Shown here: in pieces, positions 23,011 to 33,959 of the stretch
How the letters are laid out: every line of letters starts with the position of its first letter
How positions within the stretch are numbered: position 1 is the first letter of the stretch
NCBI GenBank assembly: GCA_028826165.1
Contig: JAPDFW010000144.1
Coordinates: 47,001 to 111,000, forward strand
DNA length: 64,000 bases
From: Anaeramoeba ignava
Lineage: Eukaryota > Metamonada > Anaeramoebidae
Reading direction: 5' to 3'
Position numbers and translations under genes: made by a program
The notes under the pieces: generated by a model
The model's database searches: none
What the model was told of the DNA's origin: nothing
Seen by the model: the letters and a program-made list of their open reading frames with translations, nothing else

Positions 23011-26000
23011 ATGAAGTTGATTAACTTTTCTTTTTTAATTTATTTTTTGGCAATTCTCTTTCTTATTTACAGTAAAAAAAATCAAATCAAAAAAAAACGT
23101 TATTAAGAAAAATTTAATTGAGAAATTATGTTTTTCTTTCTTTTTAGAAACAAATTGTGCTGAACTTCCTTTACCAACAAATTACGAAGAAATTGAAAGT
23201 AATAATACATATTATTTTGTACCAGGAAATACTTATTCTAATTATTCTACTGTTAATGAACAGGAAAATGTAAAAAGAAATTGATTCGTAACTTTTACTT
23301 AGATTAACTTTTTTTTTCAAAATTTTTTAATTGAATTTTGAATAGATAAACATTACGTGCCAAGAACCTTTGAACGAACCAACAACATTTACGGGTTTAA
23401 TTCAAGTAAAAACAATTAAAAAATTACTCTTTGAAATATTTTTTTGTTTAAATTTATTGTTTTCTTTTTGGAATTTTGAATCGGAAAATATTCAAAATCA
23501 AATAGTTCAATCTAGTTAATAATACTCGAATTAATACTTCAAATTGTGGTTCAAATTTGACTTTCTCAGCTCAAGTTATTGTACATACATCAAACCCTGT
23601 GATTTTTGATCATGTGAATTTTAGTGGTAAAGCTCAAATTTCTTCCACCTCTTCATTTTGTTATTTGTATAATTGCGATATAAGTGGAGTGACTAGATCT
23701 GTAGAAGAAAAGTTTATTCTTTCACAAGATTCTTCTTTTCTGATTGAATCTTTGATTAGTTCAAATGATAATTCTTTTCAAAATTTTGATTTTAGCCTTA
23801 GTATTAACCCGCCCAAAAATATTACGATAAATAATTGTGATGGAAATTTTAATTTAATAGTTGATGGAATCTCAACTTATTTATCTGAATGTGTTCCTTT
23901 AGCGCTGACAATAAAGGATACAGATGTAACAATAACTAATGGCGATTTAAAAATGAAAAATTTAACTCTCTATGAAGACTCTTCGATTTTTGGAGATGTT
24001 TTAAATGTTAATGAATCAATTTCTATTTATGGAGATGCTTCCAATTCAAAAATTATTTCTGCTTCTCTTTATTTTAATGGAACAAATTTTTTTAGTGAAG
24101 ATACAAAAGTCGAGATTCAAAATAATTTTTCCATTTTTTCTTCATCTTGTAATTTTCAAACATCAGATCTATTTTTGATAGTGAATAATACAACTTTAGA
24201 AATCAATGATTCATTAACAATTAGAAGAATTGATTTTATTAATTCCGCTTCATTGCATGGTTCAGCAACTCTTCAAGTTTCAGATAATATTTTTTTCAAT
24301 TCATCAGACACTAAAACAATTGCTTCTCCTTTAAAGGTGTTAAATTTAAATAACAACGAAACCACTGATAATGGCTTGATTCATATTTATGATCAATTTT
24401 TCATCAGTACTTCTCTTCCCTCAGTTCATCTTCCATCTATTCTTTTTCAAAATTCTGAAGTAAATCTGGAACTATATTCCCAGAACGGAAGCACAAATTA
24501 TACAATGACAATCTTGCGAACTGATCGAGGAACTATTATTGGCAATAATACTAATTTTTTAGTTGTTACAAGCCAAACAACCTTCAATTCAGACTCAATA
24601 TTGAATAACATCACAATTGATTCACAAAACACAAAATTTACGGGAAATGGATCCATTGAGTTTCAAAATTCTGCTCAATTTTATACATCATTAGCAAATT
24701 CTGAACCAGGTTCTCTTTTTACTCTTTTTGGAAATGGATCCTTTATTCCAGATGAATTGATTATTAATGGTAGTTTATTTTTTGATGGTATTTTTCAAGG
24801 AAAAAATATCCAAATCACAGCAAATGGAAAATTAGAATTTTCAAATGTTGATTCCTCAGTTTTTAACAAAACAAATATTACATTAAATGGGTATTTAACG
24901 ATTCGAAATTCTATAATTTATGATCCTTTGACAAATTTCAGTTGTGATTCAGAAAATGAATATCCATTAAGCATAATAGATGCGAGTTTGATTTTTTTGG
25001 AAAATCAACCTTTCCTTCCTTCGATGAAAATGGAAAATTCAAACATAACTCATTTCAATTCAACTTTAAAGGGTCTTTTTCTTGAAGGATATAATATTCT
25101 TAATGCTTCTAATTTAACATTCCAAAATGGCCAAATTCAAGCAAAAGAAAATTCAGAATCATTTCTCGATTTTGTTTCCTTCTCAACTGTTTTTTTTGGT
25201 TCTTCTTCAGGATTTAATTTGAATTCAAATTCCATTCTCACAATTTTTTCTTCAGATAACTCAACACCTTATTTATTTTCTTCTTGGACAAACAATGTCT
25301 TCTGTTATATTGTCAATGATTCTTCACTTAAACTGCAAAACCTAAGTTTCGAAATGAATGCTAATTTTATTGTCGATTCAAGTAGTAATATTTTAGTAAA
25401 TCAATCTTTTTTCAAAATTAATAGCTCAAATGAAGATTTTATTGGAACACTGTATATTGTGGGGTTCTATTCAGAAGTTGAATTAGAAAGTTATTTTATT
25501 TTGAAAAATCTGAATATTTCACAAGGAAAATTCACATTCACTACCATCAGAGCAAACGAAACTGATTCTTCTTTGATTTTTGGAGATGGAACAAGCAATG
25601 AAGTAATTATTAACGAGAACACAATTGAGCAATCAATAATTCAATCACAAGGATACATTGAAATCAATAATAACACTATTATCCATAATATTAAATTCGA
25701 GATGAGGGATTCTTCTCATCTTGTTATCAAAACATTCAATATAACAGATACAAAAAGTTCATCCAAAATTGAAAATCAAGGATTAATTACAGTATTTCAA
25801 AACGAACCTTCACTAATTAATGAAAAAAAGCAAGGATATAACCTCAATGAAGAATTCGATGGAATCTTTTTTAATTTTTCTTTGGATAATCAACAAAACG
25901 GAACTCTCAATTTTTCTGACAATATTCAGTTCAATCAAGAGTTTTCTTGTTCAGGTCTTTTTGAATCAGCAAACAACATGAATTTTGAAAAAGGGTTAAT

Positions 26001-29000
26001 GCTATATGGAACAGGAAAAATTCAAGGGTTAAGAGATACTGGAATAAATATTTCTGTGAATGGAAATTTGAACATTTCTGAATCTACAACAATGGATCTT
26101 GTGAATATTTCTGTGAATGGAGAAATGAGAGTTTCAGGTCTTGAAGCTTCTAAAAATATTTCCAACTCATTAGTAACAGTAAAATCTTTTTTTTGCTACT
26201 CAAACGCTCATTTTGGGTTGTACAATTCTACTTTGAAAGTAGAGGAAGATTATTACTTCGAGGATTCCTGTTATCTCGTTTCAGATTCTTTTTCAATATC
26301 AGGGTTTCATAATTATGGAAATTTTTCGGTTGAATCAAAAAATAATATATCCTTTGATGCTAATTTTTACAATTATGGAAATTTTGTAGCATCTGCTTCT
26401 AATATTTTATTTCGAAAATTAGTAAGTTACGAAGGTTTTCAGCTCAATAATTCAACCTTGATTCTTTTACAAGATTCCGTTCTGAATAATAGTAATGCTG
26501 GAATAGGCTCTGATTTCATATATCTAACGAACTCATCATTTACAATTCAAAATGAATCAACATTGACTTTCTATGGAAATTATATTATTGAGAAAGGAAT
26601 GAAGATTGATGGGAATTTTGAAATCAGCGAAAATACAAATATGAATTTAAGAGTGGAATCTACTAATACTGAATTAAAAATTAACAAGCCACCAATATTT
26701 AACAATAATTTAACAGTCGAATTACTTCGAGATTCACAAAATACTCCAAGAACAGATCCATATAATGTTATCTATTTATTATCCCCCTTTAATTTTTCTT
26801 TAGAAAATCTGCAAACAAATGAGGATCAATCCACTAAATTTTCACAAAATGGAGATTGGGTTATTGGAAATGTCCAAGGATGTAGGAAAGGGAAATATAG
26901 TAACAGTTTTGATCAGCCATGTCAAAATTGTTCTGAAGGATGGTACAATGATGAAATTGGAGTATTTTCTTGCAAGAAGTGTCCAGTAGGACATTTTTCA
27001 GATAAGGAAGGACAAGAAGAGTGTGAAGGGTGTTCTCCAGGTTTATTTCAACCAAATGAAGGAGAAACTACGTGTTTGGAATGCGAAAAAGGGACTTATT
27101 CATCGGGATTTAATTCAACTATTTGCACACAATGCCCATTAGGACAATATAACTCTGAGAAAGGTTCTTCTGGCTGTTATATTTGTGAAGCAGGGAAATT
27201 TAGTCATAATCCAACAAGGTGTGAATCTTGTTGGCCAGGAGTATACAGCTCAAAAAACGCATCTTCGAAATGTGATAATTGCCCATTAGGAAAATATAAT
27301 ACACAACCAGAATCAACTTCATGTAGCCCTTGTGAAGTCAATACCTACCAAGACGAATCCGGACAAACATCATGTCATTTATGTCCAACAAATTCGGAAA
27401 CAAATATTTATGGAGCATCAAGTATTGATGATTGCCTCTGTTCAATAGGATATTATGGATTAGCAAGGGAGACATGCAAAATTTGTTCCAAAGGAAGTGT
27501 GTGTGATGATGTTGGGATTGTTAATCCTGCTGCAGAAGAAGGATATTGGCATTCAAGTTCTGATCCAACAACATTTCTTGAATGTTCGGTAAAAGAGGCT
27601 TGTCCAGGAGGTGGAACTGACAATTGCAACAAAGAACTTGGATACAGTGGTAGTTTATGTTCTGTTTGTTTGCAAGGATTTTATAAATTTGGGAACCAAT
27701 GCATGAAATGTCCTAATAATCAAAAAAATCGATTGGTTCTTGTTGGGATTTTTGTTATTCTTCTTTGTTTGTTTCTTTTCATTATTGCAAGAAAAGTCAA
27801 GAATTATTTCGCATCTTTTAGTATCACATTCTCTTTCTTTCAAATTCTGGCAGTTATTTCTGGACTTAAATTGAATTGGCCTGATTCTATTGGATCCACT
27901 TGGAGATCAATTTCTCTCTTCAATTTCAATATTGATTATCTTGCAGTTGAATGCAATCTCCAACTAACTTATACGCAAAAATGGGCACTTTGCATGGTTT
28001 TTCCTTTTATTCTTCTTCTTGTTTTGTTGGTTGTTTATTTTTTTGTTTTTCTTCATTCCAAAATTATTGGAAAATGCGGAGCAGGATTTATGAGGAAATT
28101 CCCAAGATTTTGTTCAAAACCAAGCAGACAAACAACAAATAAATATCTCTATGTGTTTTCATGGCTAAGATTCAAAATTAGCCAACTCTTCACACATGGA
28201 TTTAGCAAAGAGCAGAGGAAATCGCTTTACAACAACTTGATTAATTCTTACACAACAATTCTCTCTTTTATTTATTTATTTCTTTCTTACAAAGTTCTCC
28301 AAATATTTGATTGCAAAAAGCAATCCGAAGGAACATATACATTTGGAGGTGATTCATCTCTTTTCTGCTACGAGAAATGGTGGAAAGATATATTCCCATT
28401 CGCAATAGTGTTTTTGGTTCTCTACGTTGTTGGAATTCCTCTTATTCTCTCAATTCTTTTTTTTGTTTCTTCCAAAAAACTTGATGAGCAAAGTTTTGAT
28501 TTAAGATTTGGATTATTATGCACAAGATACACAAAAACTTGGTTTTTTTGGGAAATATTTGTGATGATTCGCAAATTATTGTTGACTATTGCTCAATTAT
28601 TTCTTTCATTTGATCCAATTATTCAATCAATTTTTTGTGTGGTTGTTCTTCTTTTTGCGCTTGTTTTACAAATTCAAGCAAAACCCTTTATTGCAGATCG
28701 GCATAACACACTTGAATTTGTGTTGATTTGTTTTTCGGAAATTATTCTTTTTTCAGGAATGGTTTTTGCTTCAAATGATTTCCAGCAAACAAGTGGAAAA
28801 GGAATTTTAGGAATATTTATTATTACGCTAATTTGGATTTCCTTTTCAACTCTGATTATTATGATTTTATTTGAGATTAGACACAGAGTAAGAGTCCATA
28901 AAGGAAAAGATATCGATGAAATTCAGCAATCAATTGATATTTCAAGTGGACAAACTATCCTGAAATTCTTAGCTTCAAAACCTTCCTTTTTTTTGATTTG

Positions 29001-29373
29001 GGATTGGTTTCTCGAAAGTTCAGAATATCAAAATAAAATTCAAAGAGAATTTTTTCAACAAATTAGAGATTATTATAATTCGAAAGAAATTGAAAAACAA
29101 AAATTGAAATTTGATACATTTTGGGAATCAATTTTAATTAAATGGAGAGATTCTTTTCATCTTATCATTAAATCTTGGTTCATTCAAGCTTCTTTAAAAG
29201 AAAAAATTCAATTTATAAATCTTTTATCTAAAATTCGATTTGAAGGACTTTTATACTGCAATTCAAATTACACAAAAAAAGATCAAAAGAAAACAAAAAC
29301 ACTTACAACCAAATATTTCAAACAAAATCAAGATCAAAAACAAAATCAAAATCAAAATCAAAATCAAAATTAA
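23011..29373 (+). CDS. Large secreted-domain, multipass membrane protein with Cys-rich ephrin-receptor-like repeats
   Basis: Exons 23011-23071, 23148-23269, 23346-23405 and 23506-29373 join in phase to 2036 residues; the introns are 76, 76 and 100 bp. The N-terminal signal peptide is MKLINFSFLIYFLAILFLIY. About 1080 residues of Asn/Ser-rich, strand-forming repeats follow, with many N-x-S/T sites, like extracellular beta-helix proteins. Then comes a Cys-rich block (about 1190-1470) of CxxCPxGxYxxxxGxxxCxxC modules resembling ephrin-receptor-like GCC2/GCC3 repeats. The last third has about nine hydrophobic segments, beginning RLVLVGIFVILLCLFLFIIA, and a charged cytosolic tail ending in an Asn/Gln run. 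This looks like a surface receptor or channel-like protein; protist families with this layout exist but their function is unknown to me. No enzymatic motif is seen. Confidence 0.85.
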
Positions 29374-29469
29374 AATTAAAATTAAAATTAAAATTAAAAT
29401 TAAAATTGAATTGTTTTTATTCTTGATTGAGTAAAAATGAGAATTTGAATTGAATTTCAAATTATTTTT

Positions 29470-30120
29470 TTATTTCTCTTTCTCTTTCTCATTCTCATTT
29501 GAAGAAAAAATAATTTTTTGAGTTTTTGAATCAACAACTTTTGAGAAATATTTAGGAGGAATAATTCCATCAATTCCTTCAGATAAAATAACTTCATTTT
29601 CACTTTGGAAAAACTGAATTCCATCTTCTAAAGCCTTTTCAAGATCAACAAAAATCATGATTTCAGAAGAAGTTCTCATTCCAGAAATAACTTGACCTTT
29701 TCCAGGTTCTTTTGGAGCAAAATGGATATGATTTCTTTTCATTTTGGAAAGTCCTTGATTTTTGATGATATTCCAATTTTTTCGATTTGTGCCATGAACA
29801 GCACATTGTGGTAAATTCTCTTTTGTGATCTTTGTGAGACTCAGATCTTTGACTTCAATTGTATGACCTTGAGTTGCTTTGATGATGTCATTTTGATTTT
29901 CATCTTTTGAAAGAAGAAATCTTTTTTTATCGTTGTTTTCAACTATTCTTTTTATATCTTCGAAAGTTATTCTTTTTAATGATCTATGTTCTAAAAGATC
30001 AGATACTAAAACAAATCCATCAGTTCGCATTTTAATCTTTTCTTTTTTAGCTCCATGTCTTAAAAGATAACTTAATGTCTTTGATATTTTTATATCTGGA
30101 TTTTGTTGTCTTCTTGACAT
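29470..30120 (-). CDS. TPT1: tRNA 2'-phosphotransferase (Tpt1/KptA family)
   Basis: A 216-residue single-exon protein on the minus strand; the Met at 30120 begins MSRRQQNPDIKISKTL. It removes the 2'-phosphate left at tRNA splice junctions, using NAD+. Family signatures are present in order: LSYLLRHGA (Arg21-His22), TDGFVLVSDLL, ATQGHTIEV, CAVHGTNRKNW, NHIHFAP and SGMRTSSEIMIFVD, then EGIDGIIPPKYF. Arg/His residues of the catalytic pocket are retained. Length is normal for the family; the tail adds only a short Asn/Glu/Lys run. It is divergently transcribed from RCC1-BTB gene 2, only 68 bp away. The presence of this enzyme is consistent with ligation-type tRNA splicing that leaves a 2'-phosphate. 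Confidence 0.95.
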   Translation of the reverse strand: MSRRQQNPDIKISKTLSYLLRHGAKKEKIKMRTDGFVLVSDLLEHRSLKRITFEDIKRIVENNDKKRFLLSKDENQNDIIKATQGHTIEVKDLSLTKITKENLPQCAVHGTNRKNWNIIKNQGLSKMKRNHIHFAPKEPGKGQVISGMRTSSEIMIFVDLEKALEDGIQFFQSENEVILSEGIDGIIPPKYFSKVVDSKTQKIIFSSNENEKEKEK

Positions 30121-30188
30121 TTTAAAGAAAAAAAAAATGAAAAAATTAAAATTAAAATTCAATTTTTTTCATTTTTTTCTTTTTAAAA
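30121..30188. promoter_or_regulatory. Compact bidirectional promoter, TPT1-like / RCC1-BTB gene 2
   Basis: Only 68 bp separate the two divergent start codons. The BTB side carries TTTTTTTCATTTTTTTCTTT then TTAAAA, the same leader as genes 1, 3 and 4. The other side is an A-run in the transcript sense of neither gene. Confidence 0.5.
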
Positions 30189-31994
30189 ATGAATGACGTT
30201 TTATTTTTTGGAAGAAATGAAAAACCAAAACTTATAAAAAATGAACCACATAAAATAACAAAACCAATTCAATTTAAATTTGAAAATGAAAATGAAAATG
30301 AAAATGAAAATGAAAATGAAAATGAAAATGAAAATGAAAATGAAAATGAAAATGAAAAACAAATTAAGCAAATTTCATCAGGAAATTTTTCAACAATTTT
30401 CCTTTTTGAAAATGGAAAAGCAATAGAATATTTAAATGAAAATGATTCAAAACAAAATCCTTCAAAAATCCAAATTGAAGAAAATATTCAAAAAGTAATT
30501 GTTGATGCTGATAATGAAGCTATTTTAACAAAAGAAGGAAATGTATTTGCCAAAGGATATGATATTAATCCAGAAAATCCAAAAGAATTTATCAATATTT
30601 CATCATTAATTGAAGATACAAATGATAGAATAATTGAAGATGTTGTTTCTGGATATTATTCAATTTATTTATTAACTTCAAATAAAAATGCTTATGGAAT
30701 TGGTTACAATATTAATGGCCAACTTGGTTTTGATTCTAAAACACTTGAAAAAACAGAAAAACCAATTTTAATGATGAAAAATGTTTCTAAAATATTTTCA
30801 GGAAATACTTCAAATCATGTTTTTCTTTTAAATTCAAATCAAGAATTATTTGTATGCGGATATAATCAATTTGGTCAACTTGGATTAGGAAAATCAATAA
30901 CAGAAATAAAGATCGATAAATTAACCAAAATCCAAAATATTCCAAAAGGCAAAATAATTGATATTCAATCTGGATTTTTTCATTCAATAATGTTGATTGA
31001 AGATGAAAATCCAAAAAGAAAACTTTATTCATGTGGATATTCTCATTATAATGGACTTGGTAAAGATGATGAAGATACTGATGAATTTACTGAAATCAAA
31101 TCATCTTTATTTGAAAATGATGATATTCTTGAAATTTCTGTTGGATACAATCATACTTTGATTTTAACAAATAATTCAACACTAATAGGATTTGGGCATA
31201 ATTATCTTAGCCAATTAGGAACTGAAGATATAAATGATCAATTAATTCCAATTCAAATTGAACTTCCTAAATTAAGATTTAATGAAAATATTTCTAATTA
31301 TCATATTTCTTGTGGAGATGAAAAATCATTTCTTTATTATTCTCCTCCTTCTTTTTCCAATCTTGAAGAAGATTTGATAAAATTATTTAGAAGAAAAGAA
31401 TTTTGTAATATTTCATTTAAAACAGAAAATGGAGAAATAATTGAAGCTCATAAATTAATATTGAAATATAGATTAAAAGATCAAAATCAAATTGAAAAAC
31501 TTCAAGAAATTATTTCAAATAAATCAATTAAAGAATCAAATCAAATATTTGAAATGATTTATTCAAATAATTCCAAAATAAATCCAAAATTATATTCTGA
31601 AATTAAAGAAATTATAAATTCCAATGAAAAAATTGAAGAAACAATTAAAAGAATTTATTTAAATGAAAATGAAAAAGATTTTACAATTGAAAGAAAAGAA
31701 AAACAATATAAATTCCCAAAATTAATATTAATAATGAGAAGTGAATTATATCGAGGAATGTTTTTATCTGTAACAAATGATACTTCTAATAAAGTTACAG
31801 ATTATAGTGAATTAAGTAATAAATCATTTCAAATATTTGAATATTGGATTTATTCAAATCAAATTAAAGATGAAATTCAAATTACACAAGAAATAATTAA
31901 TGAAATAGAAATTGGAATTGATTATTTTCAATTAAATCAAACAAATCCAAATTTATTGGATTTATTAATTAAAAAATTTAATAATCAAAATTAA
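30189..31994 (+). CDS. RCC1-BTB protein 2
   Basis: Single-exon, 601-residue paralogue of gene 1 and close relative of genes 3 and 4. It has the same order: N-terminal signature FFGRNEKPKL, an (EN)n run, RCC1 blades (SGNFSTIFLF, SGNTSNHVFLLNSN, SCGYSHYNGLGKD, VGYNHTLILT), then the BTB-like halves around FCNISFKTENGEIIEAHKLI and FPKLILIMRSELYRGMF. Its (EN)n tract is about eleven units against about four in its neighbours, consistent with replication slippage. It lacks the CaaX end of gene 1 and ends LLIKKFNNQN. Confidence 0.88.
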   Translation: MNDVLFFGRNEKPKLIKNEPHKITKPIQFKFENENENENENENENENENENENENEKQIKQISSGNFSTIFLFENGKAIEYLNENDSKQNPSKIQIEENIQKVIVDADNEAILTKEGNVFAKGYDINPENPKEFINISSLIEDTNDRIIEDVVSGYYSIYLLTSNKNAYGIGYNINGQLGFDSKTLEKTEKPILMMKNVSKIFSGNTSNHVFLLNSNQELFVCGYNQFGQLGLGKSITEIKIDKLTKIQNIPKGKIIDIQSGFFHSIMLIEDENPKRKLYSCGYSHYNGLGKDDEDTDEFTEIKSSLFENDDILEISVGYNHTLILTNNSTLIGFGHNYLSQLGTEDINDQLIPIQIELPKLRFNENISNYHISCGDEKSFLYYSPPSFSNLEEDLIKLFRRKEFCNISFKTENGEIIEAHKLILKYRLKDQNQIEKLQEIISNKSIKESNQIFEMIYSNNSKINPKLYSEIKEIINSNEKIEETIKRIYLNENEKDFTIERKEKQYKFPKLILIMRSELYRGMFLSVTNDTSNKVTDYSELSNKSFQIFEYWIYSNQIKDEIQITQEIINEIEIGIDYFQLNQTNPNLLDLLIKKFNNQN

Positions 31995-32060
31995 AATTAA
32001 AATCAAAATTAAAATTAAAATTAAAATTAAAATTAAAATTAAAATTAAAATTAAAATTAA
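31995..32060 (+). repeat. AAAATT repeat between RCC1-BTB genes 2 and 3
   Basis: (AAAATT)n starts at the stop codon of gene 2 and runs to about 30 bp before the gene 3 leader. The same arrangement follows genes 3 and 4. Confidence 0.85.
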
Positions 32061-32074
32061 AATTCCAAAAATTA

Positions 32075-32098
32075 TTTTTCATTTTTTTCTTTTTAAAA
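32075..32098 (+). promoter_or_regulatory. Conserved leader of RCC1-BTB gene 3
   Basis: TTTTTCATTTTTTTCTTTTT then AAAA directly before ATGAATGA; the same block as in genes 2 and 4. Confidence 0.45.
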
Positions 32099-33841
32099 AT
32101 GAATGAAATTTTATTTTTTGGAAGAAATGAAAAACCAAAACTTATCAAAAATGAACCAGATAAAATAACAAAACCAATTCAATTTAAATTTGAAAATGAA
32201 AATGAAAATGAAAATGAAAAACAAATTAAACAAATTTCAACAAGTTTATTTTCAACAATTTTCCTTTTTGAAAATGGAAAAGCAATAGAATATTTAAGAT
32301 ATTCATATCAAAATCCTAAAGAAATCCAAATTGAAAATATTCAAAAAGTAATTGTTGATGCTGATAATAAAGCTATTTTAACAAAAGAAGGAAATATATT
32401 TGCCAAAGGAAAAGATATTAATCCAAAAAATCCAAATAAATTTATCAATATTTCATCATTAATTGAAGATACAAATGATAGAATAATTGAAGATATTGTT
32501 TCTGGATCTCGTTCAATTTACTTATTAACTTCAAATCATAATGCTTATGGAATTGGTTCAAATTATAATGGCCAACTTGGTTTTGATTCTTATTCGGTTG
32601 AAAAAACAGAAAAACCAATTTTAATGATGAAAAATGTTTCTAAAATATTTTCAGGAAATACTTCAAATCATGTTTTTCTTTTAAATTCAAATCAAGAATT
32701 ATTTGTATGCGGAATTCATGCATATGGTCAACTTGGATTAAGATCCCTAGCAATAGAAGATGAAATCCATGAATTAACCAAAATCCAAAATATTCCAAAA
32801 GGTAAAATAATTGATATTCAATGTGGAAGTTATCATTCAATAATGTTGATTGAAAATGAAAATCAAAAAAGAAAACTTTATTCATGTGGAGATTATGGAC
32901 ATAATGGACTTGGCAAAGATGAAAACACTTATCAATTTACTGAAATCAAATCATCTTTATTTGAAAATGATAATATTATTGATTTTTCTGTTGGATTTGA
33001 TCATACTTTGATTTTAACAACTAAAGAGAAATTAATAGGATTTGGGCATAATTATCATGGTCAATTAGGAACTGGAGATAGAGAATATCAAAAAATTCCA
33101 ATTCAAATTGAACTTCCTAAATTAAGATTTAATGAAGATATTTCTAATTATCATATTTCTTGTGGAGATGAAAAATCATTTCTTTATTATTCTCCTCCTT
33201 TTTCCAATCTTGAAGAAGATTTGATAAAATTATTTAGAAGAAAAGAATTTTGTAATATTTCATTTAAAACCGAAAATGGAGAAATAATTGAAGCTCATAA
33301 ATTAATATTGAAATATAGATTAAAAGATCAAAATCAATTTGAAAAACTTCAAGAAATTATTTCAAATAAATCAATTAAAGAATCAAATCAAATATTTGAA
33401 ATGATTTATTCAAATAATTCCAAAATAAATCCAAAATTATATTATGAAATTAAAGAAATTATAAATTCAAATGAAAAAATTGAAGAAACAATGAAAAGAA
33501 TTTATTTAAATGAAAATGAAAAAGATTTTATAATTGAAAGAAAAGAAAAACAGTATAAATTTCCTAAATTAATATTAATAATGAGAAGTGAATTATATCG
33601 AGGAATGTTTTTATCTGTAACAGAAGATAAATCAAATAAAGTTACAGATTATAGTGAATTAAGTAATAAATCATTTCAAATATTTGAATATTGGATTTAT
33701 TCAAATCAAATTAAAGATGAAATTCAAATTACACAAGAAATAATTAATGAAATAGAAATTGGAATTGATTATTTTCAATTAAATCAAACAAATCCAAATT
33801 TATTGGATTTATTAATTAAAAAATTTAATAATCAAAATTAA
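32099..33841 (+). CDS. RCC1-BTB protein 3
   Basis: Single-exon, 580-residue paralogue with the same RCC1 then BTB layout and the same C-terminus (LLIKKFNNQN) as gene 2. Differences cluster in the second propeller blade (IEYLRYSYQNPKE in place of the gene 2 IEYLNENDSKQNPSK) and the blade around CGIHAYGQLGLRSLAIED, while the BTB half is nearly identical to genes 2 and 4. Shared stretches such as KEKLIGFGHNYHGQLGTGD with gene 4, but not gene 2, suggest patchwork gene conversion within the array. Confidence 0.88.
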   Translation: MNEILFFGRNEKPKLIKNEPDKITKPIQFKFENENENENEKQIKQISTSLFSTIFLFENGKAIEYLRYSYQNPKEIQIENIQKVIVDADNKAILTKEGNIFAKGKDINPKNPNKFINISSLIEDTNDRIIEDIVSGSRSIYLLTSNHNAYGIGSNYNGQLGFDSYSVEKTEKPILMMKNVSKIFSGNTSNHVFLLNSNQELFVCGIHAYGQLGLRSLAIEDEIHELTKIQNIPKGKIIDIQCGSYHSIMLIENENQKRKLYSCGDYGHNGLGKDENTYQFTEIKSSLFENDNIIDFSVGFDHTLILTTKEKLIGFGHNYHGQLGTGDREYQKIPIQIELPKLRFNEDISNYHISCGDEKSFLYYSPPFSNLEEDLIKLFRRKEFCNISFKTENGEIIEAHKLILKYRLKDQNQFEKLQEIISNKSIKESNQIFEMIYSNNSKINPKLYYEIKEIINSNEKIEETMKRIYLNENEKDFIIERKEKQYKFPKLILIMRSELYRGMFLSVTEDKSNKVTDYSELSNKSFQIFEYWIYSNQIKDEIQITQEIINEIEIGIDYFQLNQTNPNLLDLLIKKFNNQN

Positions 33842-33927
33842 AATTAAAATTTAAAATTAAAATTAAAATTAAAATTAAAATCAAAATTAAAATTAAAATT
33901 AAAATTAAAATTAAAATTAAAATTAAA
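33842..33927 (+). repeat. AAAATT repeat between RCC1-BTB genes 3 and 4
   Basis: (AAAATT)n directly after the gene 3 stop, as after gene 2. Confidence 0.85.
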
Positions 33928-33930
33928 AAT

Positions 33931-33959
33931 TTCATTTTTCCATTTTTTTCTTTTTAAAA
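33931..33959 (+). promoter_or_regulatory. Conserved leader of RCC1-BTB gene 4
   Basis: TTCATTTTTCCATTTTTTTC then TTTTTAAAAA directly before the ATG, matching the leaders of genes 1-3. Confidence 0.45.

Noticed and set aside
26345..26360. Second ATATCCTTT word, possible U12 donor
   Set aside because: It lies inside a long uninterrupted coding frame (NNISFDANFYN) with no branch site or frame change downstream.
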